Part shown: piece after piece, positions 43,586 through 51,872 of the stretch
Numbering within the stretch: position 1 is the stretch's first letter
How the letters are laid out: each line of letters starts with the position of its first letter
Source of the DNA: CAYSLA01 sp964431685
GTDB taxonomy: Bacteria; Armatimonadota; UBA5829
Length of the DNA stretch: 64,000 bases
Direction of reading: 5' to 3'
NCBI GenBank assembly: GCA_964431685.1
Contig: CAYSLA010000001.1
Span: 12,527-76,526 of the forward strand
Translations under genes and position numbers: made by a program
Notes under the pieces: generated by a model
The model's database searches: none
What the model was told of the DNA's origin: nothing
Seen by the model: the letters and a program-made list of their open reading frames with translations, nothing else

Positions 43586-44262
43586 TGAAACACCGAAACA
43601 ACGACTATAGAAGAAGATTGCGCACCGAGTACAGCCGCATGCCGGAGGCAGCGGTCATAGAACGGGCACGCACCTCCGATAGCTCAGCAATGGAGTATCT
43701 GCTGTACAAGTATCGCTCTTTGGTCAGCACCAAGGCACGTTACTACTATCTGATCGGCGCTGAGACCTCTGATCTCATCCAGATCGGCATGATTGGGCTC
43801 TGGCGAGCAGTCATCGACTATACTCCGGACAAAGATATCTCCTTTCTGTCATTCGCCCGGATATGCATCGAGCGACACATAATCTCGTCTATCAAGAAGG
43901 CGACCCGCATGAAACAGTCCCCTCTCAACACTGCTGTGTCGCTGGATCATCAAGACCAGCGAGGCGACCAGGAGGGATTGCCTGTTGTGTCGGCATGCAC
44001 GCCACACCATCTGCAGCCGCTTGCTGTGCTCATACGGCGCGAAGAACGCGCACACATGCAATCTGCACTACAGTCAGTATTGTCGGAGTTTGAGTGGAAG
44101 GTGCTTAACGGCTACGGCAAGGGCAAGAGTTATGTCGAGATCGCTGACGACCTCGGCTGCAAGACAAAATCGGTGGACAACGCGCTTGAAAGAATTCGCA
44201 GCAAAGCCACCAGGAAATGCCTTGCCCACACAATGGACGCCTCCTTAGCTGACACGGTCTAG
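43585..44262 (+). CDS. sigH: SigH-like RNA polymerase sigma factor (sigma-70 family)
   Basis: A 225-residue sigma factor closely patterned on Bacillus SigH (sigma-30): region 2 with DSSAMEYLLYKYRSLVSTKA and YYLIGAETSDLIQIGMIGLW, then FLSFARICIERHIISSIKKA and TRMKQSPLN as in SigH, and region 4 (LSEFEWKVLNGYGKGKSYVE). SigH proteins drive stationary phase, competence or early sporulation genes; no sporulation genes are seen here, so that role is not implied. ATG 43585 is taken (AGG 11 bases upstream); GTG 43576 would start only five bases from the predicted transcript end. No anti-sigma gene is obvious, but membrane PDC-like proteins lie on both sides. Confidence 0.9.
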   Translation: MKHRNNDYRRRLRTEYSRMPEAAVIERARTSDSSAMEYLLYKYRSLVSTKARYYYLIGAETSDLIQIGMIGLWRAVIDYTPDKDISFLSFARICIERHIISSIKKATRMKQSPLNTAVSLDHQDQRGDQEGLPVVSACTPHHLQPLAVLIRREERAHMQSALQSVLSEFEWKVLNGYGKGKSYVEIADDLGCKTKSVDNALERIRSKATRKCLAHTMDASLADTV

Positions 44263-44328
44263 TTCCCCAGAGAACGACCGCGTTTGCCAGCTCGCAGACA
44301 CACGGTCCGTCTGTTCCTTTCAGTAGCA

Positions 44329-44357
44329 TTGCGCAGTCCGGAGTCGTTGCGTATAAT
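44329..44357 (+). promoter_or_regulatory. Promoter of the membrane PDC-like gene
   Basis: TTGCGC (44329-44334), 17-base spacer, perfect TATAAT (44352-44357). Predicted start near 44364, so the repeat at 44376-44499 lies within the transcribed leader. Confidence 0.55.
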
Positions 44358-44375
44358 AAGACAACGATAATTGGA

Positions 44376-44499
44376 GTAAGAGCTCAGAGTATGTGAGAAA
44401 CCACGTCATCCTGAACTGGGTTCAGGATCCATCCCTTCTCCGGATGGGTGCCGGATCAAGTCTGGCATGACGTAGTACTCAGCGAGACTGAGCTCTTAC
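44376..44499. mobile_element. 124-bp MITE-like element with 12-bp TIRs and 8-bp target duplication
   Basis: Perfect terminal inverted repeats GTAAGAGCTCAG (44376-44387) and CTGAGCTCTTAC (44488-44499), flanked by 8-base direct repeats TAATTGGA (44368-44375 and 44500-44507). Inside are nested palindromes: ACGTCAT/ATGACGT (44403-44409, 44467-44473), a 9-bp stem ATCCTGAAC/GTTCAGGAT (44408-44416, 44420-44428) and CCATCC/GGATGG. No coding capacity. The target duplication includes the TTGGA of the ribosome-binding site, so the downstream gene keeps a working site. Confidence 0.75.
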
Positions 44500-44510
44500 T
44501 AATTGGAGAG

Positions 44511-44981
44511 ATGACGTTCATGACGGTCGACGAAGTTGGTGGCAGGAATGTCAGTCTGAAGTGGTTCTTTAATTTCGTGGGCATTGTGGCTCTTCTGGGC
44601 ATAGTCTCGGGCCTGTGGCAGTGGTCGGCACGCAGCAGGATGTCCGCCGAGTACAAGCTGCTGCTGAAAGACACATCTTACCAGTCTGCCCTGACCGTGG
44701 GGCGGTCGATTGCCGCGTTTGGCAACAAGCAGATTGTGGCCGGCAACTGGGAACAACTGCAGGAGTATGCGGACGAGCTTGTCAGAGCGAATACGCTCGA
44801 CTATGTGGCGATAGTCAACCAGAAGGGCGTTGCTGCCGTACATACGAACCGAAGCTACAAAGGCATCAAGTTCGCCGAACCCGAAGACACTGACCTATCA
44901 GTGCATGCGTCAGTTCCGGCCATGAATCTGACCCGACAGGTCGGCACAGTAAGCGTTGGAGTGAAGGTTCCCAGCAAGTAG
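44511..44981 (+). CDS. Single-helix membrane protein with PDC/Cache-like sensor domain
   Basis: A 156-residue protein: N-terminal cytosolic 15 residues, a membrane helix (about 18-40, FFNFVGIVALLGIVSGLW), then an outside domain with AALTVGRSIA-like helix and the PDC strand pattern LDYVAIVNQKGVAAVHTNRS ... GTVSVGVKV. The long helix followed by YVAIVNxxG is typical of bacterial PDC/single-Cache ligand-binding domains, but no histidine kinase, GGDEF or methyl-accepting part follows, so it is a lone sensor domain. ATG 44511 has TTGGAGAG directly upstream; the earlier start at 44448 lies inside the repeat element. Confidence 0.7.
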   Translation: MTFMTVDEVGGRNVSLKWFFNFVGIVALLGIVSGLWQWSARSRMSAEYKLLLKDTSYQSALTVGRSIAAFGNKQIVAGNWEQLQEYADELVRANTLDYVAIVNQKGVAAVHTNRSYKGIKFAEPEDTDLSVHASVPAMNLTRQVGTVSVGVKVPSK

Positions 44982-45025
44982 GCGTCCTATCCACACGGCG
45001 AGTAAACGTCCTCACGATCTTGCCG

Positions 45026-46204
45026 CTAGTTGGAAAGACTGGTGAGTGGAGCGGGAATTCTGCCACCCATCCGAACAAACAGTGTAGATGTGTTGTTTGG
45101 GATATCCATTACGGGGCTCTCTCCAAACAGACCACCGAACACTGCTCGGTCTCCTGCCCTCTTTCCAGGCACAGGAATGATACGGACGGATGTTGTTTTG
45201 TGGTTGGCAACGCCGATTGCCAGCTCGTCCATCGCGAGCGCGGCCAGTGTCTCAGCCGAAGTGTCACCAGGTAGCGCGACCATGTCCAGCCCAACCGAGC
45301 ACACGCTGGTCATAGCTTCCAGTTTCTCTATGCACAGGGATCCGGAACCCACCGCAGCCGCCAATGCGCAGTCTTCGGCAACGGGAATGAACGCTCCAGA
45401 GAGACCTCCGACGGAAGATGAGGCGAAAGANNNNNNNNNNNNNNNNNNNNNNNNNNNNNNNNNNNNNNNNNNNNNNNNNNNNNNNNNNNNNNNNNNNNNN
45501 NNNNNNNNNNNNNNNNNNNNNNNNNNNNNNTTTACGACTCCAGGACCGCTTACACCGATGTTGACCACAGTCTCCGGCTCGCCAATCCCTTTCATCGAAC
45601 CAGCCATAAACGGGTTATCTTCAGGCATGTTGGCAAACACACTCAGCTTACAGCAGCCAAATCCGTCCGACTCAGCAGTGAGTTGCGCGGTGTCTTTCCA
45701 GACCGCCCCGAGTAGCAGCAGAGCGTCCACATTAATTCCGGCCTTCGTACTGGCGGCGTTGACCGAGGCGCACAGCCGCTGCGTTTCGGACAGCACTGCG
45801 GGGAGACTTTCTATGAGCAGTCTGTCGCCTGCGGACATTCCCTTCTGAACCATTGCGGAATATCCGCCAATGATATCGATGCCTGAGTCCAGTGCTGCCT
45901 TGTCAAGTGTCTGCGCAAGCCTCAGCAGTGAACTGTGGTCATGGCCCGCGGCCACATCAGCGATAGGGCTGACCGAGGCGCGGCAGTTTACGATGGGTAT
46001 GCCGTACTTCTGCGCAATCTTGCGCCGCGCCGGCCCAAGTGGCGAAGCACAGCGCACCACCTTGGCATACACCAGCTCACACATCCGCCCAATGTCGCGG
46101 TCTGCACAGTCAAACAGATCAATTCCGATGTTCACAGCGCGCACGTCCAAATGCTCACTCTGAAGCATCTCGATGGTCTGAAGCGTCTCCTCTTGTCCAA
46201 TCAT
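45026..46204 (-). CDS. UPF0210/PFL family protein (DUF711), interrupted by an assembly gap
   Basis: About 390 residues with 100 Ns (45431-45530) inside. Segments [39 protein letters not shown] and [11 protein letters not shown], then after the gap [20 protein letters not shown], identify the UPF0210 (DUF711) family, related in fold to glycyl-radical pyruvate formate-lyase-type barrels but of unknown function. It overlaps the preceding ACT-domain gene by 4 bases, the usual partnership for this family. Confidence 0.9.
   Translation of the reverse strand: MIGQEETLQTIEMLQSEHLDVRAVNIGIDLFDCADRDIGRMCELVYAKVVRCASPLGPARRKIAQKYGIPIVNCRASVSPIADVAAGHDHSSLLRLAQTLDKAALDSGIDIIGGYSAMVQKGMSAGDRLLIESLPAVLSETQRLCASVNAASTKAGINVDALLLLGAVWKDTAQLTAESDGFGCCKLSVFANMPEDNPFMAGSMKGIGEPETVVNIGVSGPGVVXXXXXXXXXXXXXXXXXXXXXXXXXXXXXXXXXXSFASSSVGGLSGAFIPVAEDCALAAAVGSGSLCIEKLEAMTSVCSVGLDMVALPGDTSAETLAALAMDELAIGVANHKTTSVRIIPVPGKRAGDRAVFGGLFGESPVMDIPNNTSTLFVRMGGRIPAPLTSLSN
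45431..45530. other. Assembly gap (100 N)
   Basis: Exactly 100 unknown bases inside the UPF0210 gene. Confidence 0.99.
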
Positions 46205-46794
46205 TGTTCTTGCAGCCCCTGCACCGACCTGACCTCGCTGGTGGCGCGGAATACATTCTCGTGTTGGAAGTGCACAGCCAGGCCAAAGTCACTGCCCACG
46301 CTCTGCAGACCCTCCTGCACCCGACCCAAATCGACCGTTGGCGGCACTGACACCTGGGCCAGCATGAGCAGGATGTCCTCGTGGACGTATGAGTAGAAAT
46401 CAACAATGTTGATGCTGTTAGCCGCAAGATAGGCGGTGGTTCTGGCGATTATGCCGGGTTGATCCTTGCCACGCATCGTAAGTACGTACCTGCACTCCCG
46501 ACACTGCGCGATTTCGGACCGCGCCCTATCAGAAGTATCCGCGAACGGACGAACCAGCACGCCAAACTCGCCCTGAGCGCCCCTTGCCTCGATCTCCGAC
46601 TTCAGCTTCTCGAGACTCACGCCATCGGGCAGAGCAACACAGATTATAAGCGTGAAATAACCGCGCAGTACCGTCTGGCTCAGGTGAGTAATGTTGCCAC
46701 CAACGGAGGCCAGCGCAGAACTGACATCGCGAACAATCCCCACCCTGTCCGCAGCCATAACAGTCAGAACAAACTCATTCCGCAACAATTCCAT
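46201..46794 (-). CDS. Tandem ACT-domain protein (GcvR-like)
   Basis: A 197-residue protein with two ACT domains: residues 5-85 (FVLTVMAADRVGIVRDVSSA, GGNITHLSQT) and about 100-180 (YVLTMRGKDQPGIIARTTAY, NSINIVDFYSYV). ACT domains bind amino acids and control enzymes or regulators; the double form resembles GcvR, while the genomic partner UPF0210 usually goes with a single-ACT UPF0237 protein. It overlaps the UPF0210 gene by 4 bases. The start codon lies right at the predicted transcript start, so translation may be leaderless. Confidence 0.85.
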   Translation of the reverse strand: MELLRNEFVLTVMAADRVGIVRDVSSALASVGGNITHLSQTVLRGYFTLIICVALPDGVSLEKLKSEIEARGAQGEFGVLVRPFADTSDRARSEIAQCRECRYVLTMRGKDQPGIIARTTAYLAANSINIVDFYSYVHEDILLMLAQVSVPPTVDLGRVQEGLQSVGSDFGLAVHFQHENVFRATSEVRSVQGLQEQ

Positions 46795-46801
46795 AGCCCA
46801 T

Positions 46802-46831
46802 ATTCTACCAGAATCACCACCGTCCCGTCAC
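46802..46831 (-). promoter_or_regulatory. Promoter of the ACT-UPF0210 operon
   Basis: Minus strand GTGACG (46831-46826), 18-base spacer, TAGAAT (46807-46802); predicted start at about 46795, next to the ATG at 46794. Confidence 0.4.
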
Positions 46832-46866
46832 TCCCGCTAACGTGTCGCAGCGACGAAACCCCGTGA

Positions 46867-48576
46867 TTACACAACCGGCAACGCAGGCTCCATCTCGGTA
46901 ATCGGACAGCCATACGCGGTCTTCGGATACGCGTTTGCACGCTGATCGACCATCACCTGCAGAAGCGCCGGTTCGTCGGGGTGCTTCCACAGCAGTTCCA
47001 GCCCTCGGCTGACTTCTTCTTCATACCTAACAGTCGCAGAGGGTATTCCGTACCCTTGTGCAACTCTTGCGAAGTCCGGAGCGCTGTATCCAATCACGGT
47101 GGATTGGCATCGATTCTCAAAGTAACTCTCCTGGAACTGCCTGACCATTCCAAGGCAACCGTTATTCAGCACGACCATCTTAATGGGCAGCCCGTGGTGC
47201 GCCACACTCTGAAGCTCCTGTATGTTGCACTGAAATCCGCCGTCTCCTGCGATCATGACCACCGGCTCACACGGACTCACACACGACACCCCAATAGCGG
47301 CTGGGAGGGAAAAGCCCATTGAGCCCATCCCCCCAGAAGAGATGAATCTCTGTTTCGCTCCAACCTCCAATGACTGCGCAGCCCACATCTGGTTCTGCCC
47401 AACATCCACAACGTAAGCGGCGGCGTGCCGGGACACCTCTGAGAGCTGATGCATAAACACGTTTGGGTTGATGCCGTCGGTCTTTAGTTCTACTGTGTCG
47501 GGATAGGTGTGCCTGAGACCGGCGATCTCATCGAGCCAGTCCTTACGGTTCACGAAGCCGTGAGGGTGGGCTGCTGCGACTGCTTGCGTCAGGAAGTCCT
47601 TTAGATCGCATATCACCGCGCGGCACCCGCCCACCCTGTTGTTGGTTTCTGGCTCATCACAGTCCACGTGGTAGATTATGCGATCTGCCTTGAATGATGC
47701 AATGTCTGAACCCGTCTGCCGAACATCCAAACGGCTTCCCAGAACGAGAATGAAATCCGACTTTCCGAGAGCAAGGTTGGCCCAGCGATTCCCATACGTG
47801 CCGATGAGCCCGGCACGCAGCGGGTCGTCGTGCGCAAGGGCGTCAACGGCCATCAGCGAGTTCACCACCGGAACTCCCGTCATCTCAGCGAAGAGACGCA
47901 ATTCAGCGGCGGCTCGCGAGGACCTTACACCACCGCCGGCAAGCACCAGCGGCCGACGTGACTTACGCAAAGAACATAGCACATCGTCAACTGCTGTATG
48001 ATCTACTTCTCTGCCGGACTTGCATCGAACAGGCGCAGGCTCCACCGAAACGTCACGCGTCTGCATCCTCTGCACATCCATCGGCACGTCGAGCAACACG
48101 GGACCCGGACGACCGCTGCGTGCGGTCTCAAACGCCTTGCGGAGCAATTCCGGTATCTCATCGGCTGATCGTGCCTGCCACGCAGCCTTGGTTATGGGAC
48201 GTGCCATCGAGACTATATCTGTCTCTTGAAACCCCATCTGTCTGACTGGTCGGTCGCCTTTGAGTTCGTAGGTATTGACCTGTCCAGTGATGAAGACAGC
48301 CGGCGACGAGTCGAAATAGCAGCTTCCTATCCCAGTGAGGAGATTGACCGCGCCCGGTCCGCTCGTGGCCATCGCGACTCCCGGTACTCCGGTCATTCTG
48401 CCATAGGCGTCGGCGGCAAAAGCCGCGGACTGCTCGTGGTGCAGACTCACGATCCGAACGGCATCACGTTGATGCAGGGAGTCAAGCATGTGTGTAATCA
48501 TGCCCCCAACCATCTCAAAGACGTGGGTTACGCCCTGCGCCACCAGGAAGTCTGCTATGTAGTCAGAAGCTTTCAA
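46867..48576 (-). CDS. TPP-dependent acetolactate synthase-like enzyme, possibly sugar-modifying (YerE-like)
   Basis: A 569-residue thiamine diphosphate enzyme. The catalytic Glu is in HHEQSAAFAADAYGRMTG, the FAD/ADP-binding middle domain is present, and the TPP/Mg motif runs from GDGGFQCNIQEL to LNNGCLGMVRQF. No ilvN small-subunit gene, ilvC or ilvD adjoins. Instead it overlaps a nucleotide-sugar epimerase by 4 bases and is divergent from GDP-mannose-derived sugar genes. YerE, a TPP flavoenzyme of this family, adds a two-carbon branch from pyruvate to a 4-keto-3,6-dideoxy sugar. I infer a similar role here; ordinary acetolactate synthase remains possible. Confidence 0.75.
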   Translation of the reverse strand: MKASDYIADFLVAQGVTHVFEMVGGMITHMLDSLHQRDAVRIVSLHHEQSAAFAADAYGRMTGVPGVAMATSGPGAVNLLTGIGSCYFDSSPAVFITGQVNTYELKGDRPVRQMGFQETDIVSMARPITKAAWQARSADEIPELLRKAFETARSGRPGPVLLDVPMDVQRMQTRDVSVEPAPVRCKSGREVDHTAVDDVLCSLRKSRRPLVLAGGGVRSSRAAAELRLFAEMTGVPVVNSLMAVDALAHDDPLRAGLIGTYGNRWANLALGKSDFILVLGSRLDVRQTGSDIASFKADRIIYHVDCDEPETNNRVGGCRAVICDLKDFLTQAVAAAHPHGFVNRKDWLDEIAGLRHTYPDTVELKTDGINPNVFMHQLSEVSRHAAAYVVDVGQNQMWAAQSLEVGAKQRFISSGGMGSMGFSLPAAIGVSCVSPCEPVVMIAGDGGFQCNIQELQSVAHHGLPIKMVVLNNGCLGMVRQFQESYFENRCQSTVIGYSAPDFARVAQGYGIPSATVRYEEEVSRGLELLWKHPDEPALLQVMVDQRANAYPKTAYGCPITEMEPALPVV

Positions 48577-49682
48577 GCTGCTCTTCCTGTCGTTTCAGAG
48601 GATAGACGCGATTCCAGATGGAAGTCCAGACTGCGGCGGATGGCTTCGTCAATCTCGACTGTCTGCAGAAGTCCCAACTCGGACCGTGCCCGCTCTACTG
48701 ATGGAACGTAGCGGTCCGCTGAGAGTCCGCGTGCAGACTTCTCCGCAACGATCCCGCAATTGCCCGACAAGAGTGTCGGGCCTATCACCACATTTTCCGC
48801 CAAACCAGCCTCTCTCGCTACGGTCCGTGCCAACGTCTCTATTGAGATTGGACGATCCGAGCCCACGTTGTACGCGCGACCGCACCTCCCACGAAACAGG
48901 ATGGTCCAGAGCCACACCGTCAGGTCCGACGCGTACAGATACGAGCGGACCGGGGTGCCATCCCCCTGGACAACAATCGGGCCGCCGATCACGGCGTCAC
49001 GCATGAAACTCGCTGCGGCGAACGGTCTGTCCAGAGATAGATGCGGACCGACAAACGAGAAACACCGCGCCACCTTGATATCAAGGCCGTAGGAGCTCGC
49101 ATACATGCCGCACAAGGCCTCCGCGGCGCGTTTTCCGTGTGCGTACGCGCACTGGGCATCCAGAGGGTCAGGAGCGCCGACGAAGTCTTCTTCAACTTGC
49201 TCCACTTCACGAGGCTGCGCTCCGTATACCGCTCCGCTACTGACAAACAGGAACTTGCGCACTCCACACATATTAGCGAAATCAAGGACTCTCCGCGTCC
49301 CCAGAGCAATTGTATCGAACGTCGCGACCGGAAACTGCCTGCACCGGCAAATATCAACTTCGGCGGCCGCGTGGATAAGATGACTGCAGCCGTCTCGTGG
49401 AAACTCAAAGTCACGCACGTCTCCTCGCACAAAAGTAAGCGCAGGGTTTTTCGCAAGCTCAGGGCACTTTGAGGCGAACGTCTCGGGACTTCGGCTCAAG
49501 ACCAGTGCCCGAGCATTCAGGCCAAACTCGTCGTTCGCCCGAACAAAACTACCCAGCAACCATCTTCCGAAAAACCCGGTGCCACCCGTTATGAAGAGCG
49601 TTTCACCGCGTATTTCCTCCCACAGATTGCGCGTTTGCGAGATTATGTTTGCCAGGTCGTCCTCGACCACACGATTAGTCAA
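48573..49682 (-). CDS. NAD-dependent epimerase/dehydratase (extended SDR)
   Basis: A 369-residue nucleotide-sugar short-chain dehydrogenase. Rossmann motif TGGTGFFGRW (about residues 32-41), FVSSGAVYG with the catalytic Ser, and CAYAHGKRAAE giving YxxxK. RSYLYASDLTVWLW marks the substrate end. The N-terminal 25 residues before the Rossmann fold are longer than usual. Start codon TTG 49682 lacks a clear Shine-Dalgarno site; GTG 49670 is an alternative. Co-transcribed with the TPP enzyme. A reductase or epimerase step on the branched sugar (compare YerF) is a plausible role. Confidence 0.85.
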   Translation of the reverse strand: MTNRVVEDDLANIISQTRNLWEEIRGETLFITGGTGFFGRWLLGSFVRANDEFGLNARALVLSRSPETFASKCPELAKNPALTFVRGDVRDFEFPRDGCSHLIHAAAEVDICRCRQFPVATFDTIALGTRRVLDFANMCGVRKFLFVSSGAVYGAQPREVEQVEEDFVGAPDPLDAQCAYAHGKRAAEALCGMYASSYGLDIKVARCFSFVGPHLSLDRPFAAASFMRDAVIGGPIVVQGDGTPVRSYLYASDLTVWLWTILFRGRCGRAYNVGSDRPISIETLARTVAREAGLAENVVIGPTLLSGNCGIVAEKSARGLSADRYVPSVERARSELGLLQTVEIDEAIRRSLDFHLESRLSSETTGRAA

Positions 49683-49714
49683 TACTGATGGCTCCCGTTA
49701 GGTTTGATTATCCT

Positions 49715-49731
49715 GCGCACTGCCAGTGCGC
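49715..49731. repeat. 7-bp hairpin in the divergent sugar-gene promoter region
   Basis: GCGCACT-gcc-AGTGCGC, perfect inverted repeat between the minus-strand epimerase and plus-strand gmd; possible operator. Confidence 0.5.
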
Positions 49732-49762
49732 TACTAATGTATTATCGTCCGTGTACAGTGAT

Positions 49763-49799
49763 TTGGCAAGGGCATTTTCCGTACTGCCCGAGTTGCCAA
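49763..49799. repeat. Bulged 12-bp hairpin in the gmd upstream region
   Basis: TTGGCAA GGGCA ... TGCCC gag TTGCCAA: 7+5 base pairs with a 3-base bulge and a 10-base loop. Either a gmd leader structure or a two-half-site operator. Confidence 0.5.
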
Positions 49800-49868
49800 G
49801 TCTGCTAAAGACTAACGTCCATTCAGTCGATAGTTCTCTAGGCACACCACAGCGCGAAGGAGCACATT

Positions 49869-50906
49869 ATGAAGCGAGCACTCATAACCGGCATTACCGG
49901 CCAGGACGGTGCGTACCTGTCTGAGTTTCTTCTTGACAAAGGTTACGAAGTGCACGGCATCGTACGCAGATGCTCCCTCTTCAATACCGACAGGCTGGAA
50001 CACCTCTTTCAAGACACTCACGAAACCGGCCGAACGTTCATTCTTCACTACGGCGACATGGCCGACGGGACTTCGCTGCGCCGTATAATCGACACGGTTA
50101 ACCCCGATGAGGTCTACAACCTCGCCGCGCAATCCCATGTGCGCGTGAGTTTTGACCAATCAGAATACACAGCCGACGTCGTAGCGACAGGTGCGTTGAG
50201 GCTACTCGAAGCAATCCGTGATCACATTCGGTTCACGTCTCGTGAGGTACGAGTGTACCAGGCATCGTCATCGGAGATGTTTGGATCGGCCCCGCCGCCG
50301 CAAAGCGAGACTACGGCGTTTCACCCGCGCAGCCCGTATGCGGTCGCCAAGACTGCTGCACATTACTTCGCTGTCAACTACCGTGAGGCATACGGTATGT
50401 TTGTCTCAAACGGCATTCTCTTCAACCACGAATCCCCCAGGCGCGGGGAGACGTTTGTGAGCCGCAAGATCACCCGTGCCGTCGGCCGCATCAAGATGGG
50501 CCTGCAAGACAAGCTGTTCATGGGCAACACGGGCGCCCGAAGAGATTGGGGATATGCTGGAGACTACGTGGAAGCTATGTGGCTGATGTTGCAGCATCAT
50601 TCTCCCGATGATTATGTAATAGCTACGGGTGAAAGTCATACGGTCACAGAACTGCTGGATGAGGCGTTCGGCTATGTCGGCCTTGACTGGCGGAGCCTTG
50701 TGGAGATTGATCCGCGCTACTACAGACCCGCTGAAGTCGATCACCTCTGCGGTACCGCCCAGAAAGCCAGGGATGTCCTGGGCTGGAAACCGCGAACCGG
50801 ATTTCGCGAACTGGTGCGGATGATGGTGGATCACGATATGGAAATAGCCAGCAGAGAATGGGTCTTGAAGAACGCGGGGCACGAGTCCAGCGTGCGAGCC
50901 GCCTGA
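49869..50906 (+). CDS. gmd: GDP-mannose 4,6-dehydratase
   Basis: A 345-residue enzyme turning GDP-mannose into GDP-4-keto-6-deoxymannose. [20 protein letters not shown] (NADP site), [41 protein letters not shown] (YxxxK) and [19 protein letters not shown] are all Gmd signatures. First gene of the plus-strand glycan operon; its product feeds the two following genes. Confidence 0.96.
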   Translation: MKRALITGITGQDGAYLSEFLLDKGYEVHGIVRRCSLFNTDRLEHLFQDTHETGRTFILHYGDMADGTSLRRIIDTVNPDEVYNLAAQSHVRVSFDQSEYTADVVATGALRLLEAIRDHIRFTSREVRVYQASSSEMFGSAPPPQSETTAFHPRSPYAVAKTAAHYFAVNYREAYGMFVSNGILFNHESPRRGETFVSRKITRAVGRIKMGLQDKLFMGNTGARRDWGYAGDYVEAMWLMLQHHSPDDYVIATGESHTVTELLDEAFGYVGLDWRSLVEIDPRYYRPAEVDHLCGTAQKARDVLGWKPRTGFRELVRMMVDHDMEIASREWVLKNAGHESSVRAA

Positions 50907-50927
50907 GGCTTAGAGGAGAGAATGCGC

Positions 50928-51872
50928 ATGAGAGTTCTGCTAACTGGTGGAAACGGACTGCTTGGGTCGGCAATACGAAGACTGGCGCCCGTGCTGACCC
51001 CGGAGAACGAACTTCTCTCACCGTCACGCCCCGAGGTAGACCTCTTGTGCGTTGACTCGGTCGAGGGATTCGTCAGAGTGACCAGGCCGGACGCGGTGAT
51101 ACACTGCGCCGGGAAGGTTGGCGGCATCCTTGCCAATGTCAACGATCCGGTGGGCTACCTCTTTGAAAACACCCAGTTGAACCTGAATGTAATCCGCACC
51201 TGCGCCCGGGTAGGCGTCCGCAAGCTAGCCTACATCGGAAGCTCGTGCATGTACCCTAAGGACCTCAACAGACCACTCGCCGAGAATGATCTTCTCGACG
51301 GAAGACCCGAACCAACCAACGAAGGGTACGCCCTGGCAAAGATAGTCGGCGCGAAGCTATGCGAATACTACGCAAGGCAGCACGGGCTGCACTATCGGAC
51401 ACTGATACCCTGCAACCTTTACGGCCCGGGGGAGAGGTTCGACGCAGTAAGAAGCCATCTGGTTGCGGCATCCCTAGTGAAATCCCACGCAGCCAAGACT
51501 TCAAGCCAGCCAGCGATTGAGATTTGGGGCGACGGCAGCAGTCGACGCGAGTTTCTCTATGTGGACGATTTCGCGTCCTTTGTCCTGCAGAGCCTGGAAA
51601 GGCTGGAGACGTTCCCAGACTATCTGAATACAGGCTTCGGAGAGGATTTCTCTGTGCTGGACTACTACAAGATCGCGATGCAAGTCACGGGCTATGAAGG
51701 CAAGTTCACTTTCGATATGAACAAACCATCAGGCATGGCAAGCAAACTGCTTGATTCAACCAAAGCCAGTGCCTACGGTTGGCAGCCGACCACCTCGCAC
51801 ATCGAGGGAATGGCAAGAACATATGAATACTACCTTTCGACACTGAACTCCACAGGACGGCAGGCGGCATGA
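50928..51872 (+). CDS. GDP-colitose/GDP-fucose synthase-like epimerase-reductase
   Basis: A 314-residue SDR of the Fcl/WcaG-ColC group, combining C5 epimerisation (or C3,C5) and C4 reduction of a GDP-4-keto sugar. Motifs: LTGGNGLLGSAIRR, AGKVGGILANVNDP, YIGSSCMYP and TNEGYALAKIVGAKLCEYY (YxxxK), then NLYGPGERFD. Because a ColD-like dehydratase follows directly, the ColC role (GDP-L-colitose formation) is preferred over GDP-fucose synthesis, but the sequence alone does not separate them. ATG 50928 is chosen (AGGAG 9 bases upstream) over 50922. Confidence 0.85.
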   Translation: MRVLLTGGNGLLGSAIRRLAPVLTPENELLSPSRPEVDLLCVDSVEGFVRVTRPDAVIHCAGKVGGILANVNDPVGYLFENTQLNLNVIRTCARVGVRKLAYIGSSCMYPKDLNRPLAENDLLDGRPEPTNEGYALAKIVGAKLCEYYARQHGLHYRTLIPCNLYGPGERFDAVRSHLVAASLVKSHAAKTSSQPAIEIWGDGSSRREFLYVDDFASFVLQSLERLETFPDYLNTGFGEDFSVLDYYKIAMQVTGYEGKFTFDMNKPSGMASKLLDSTKASAYGWQPTTSHIEGMARTYEYYLSTLNSTGRQAA

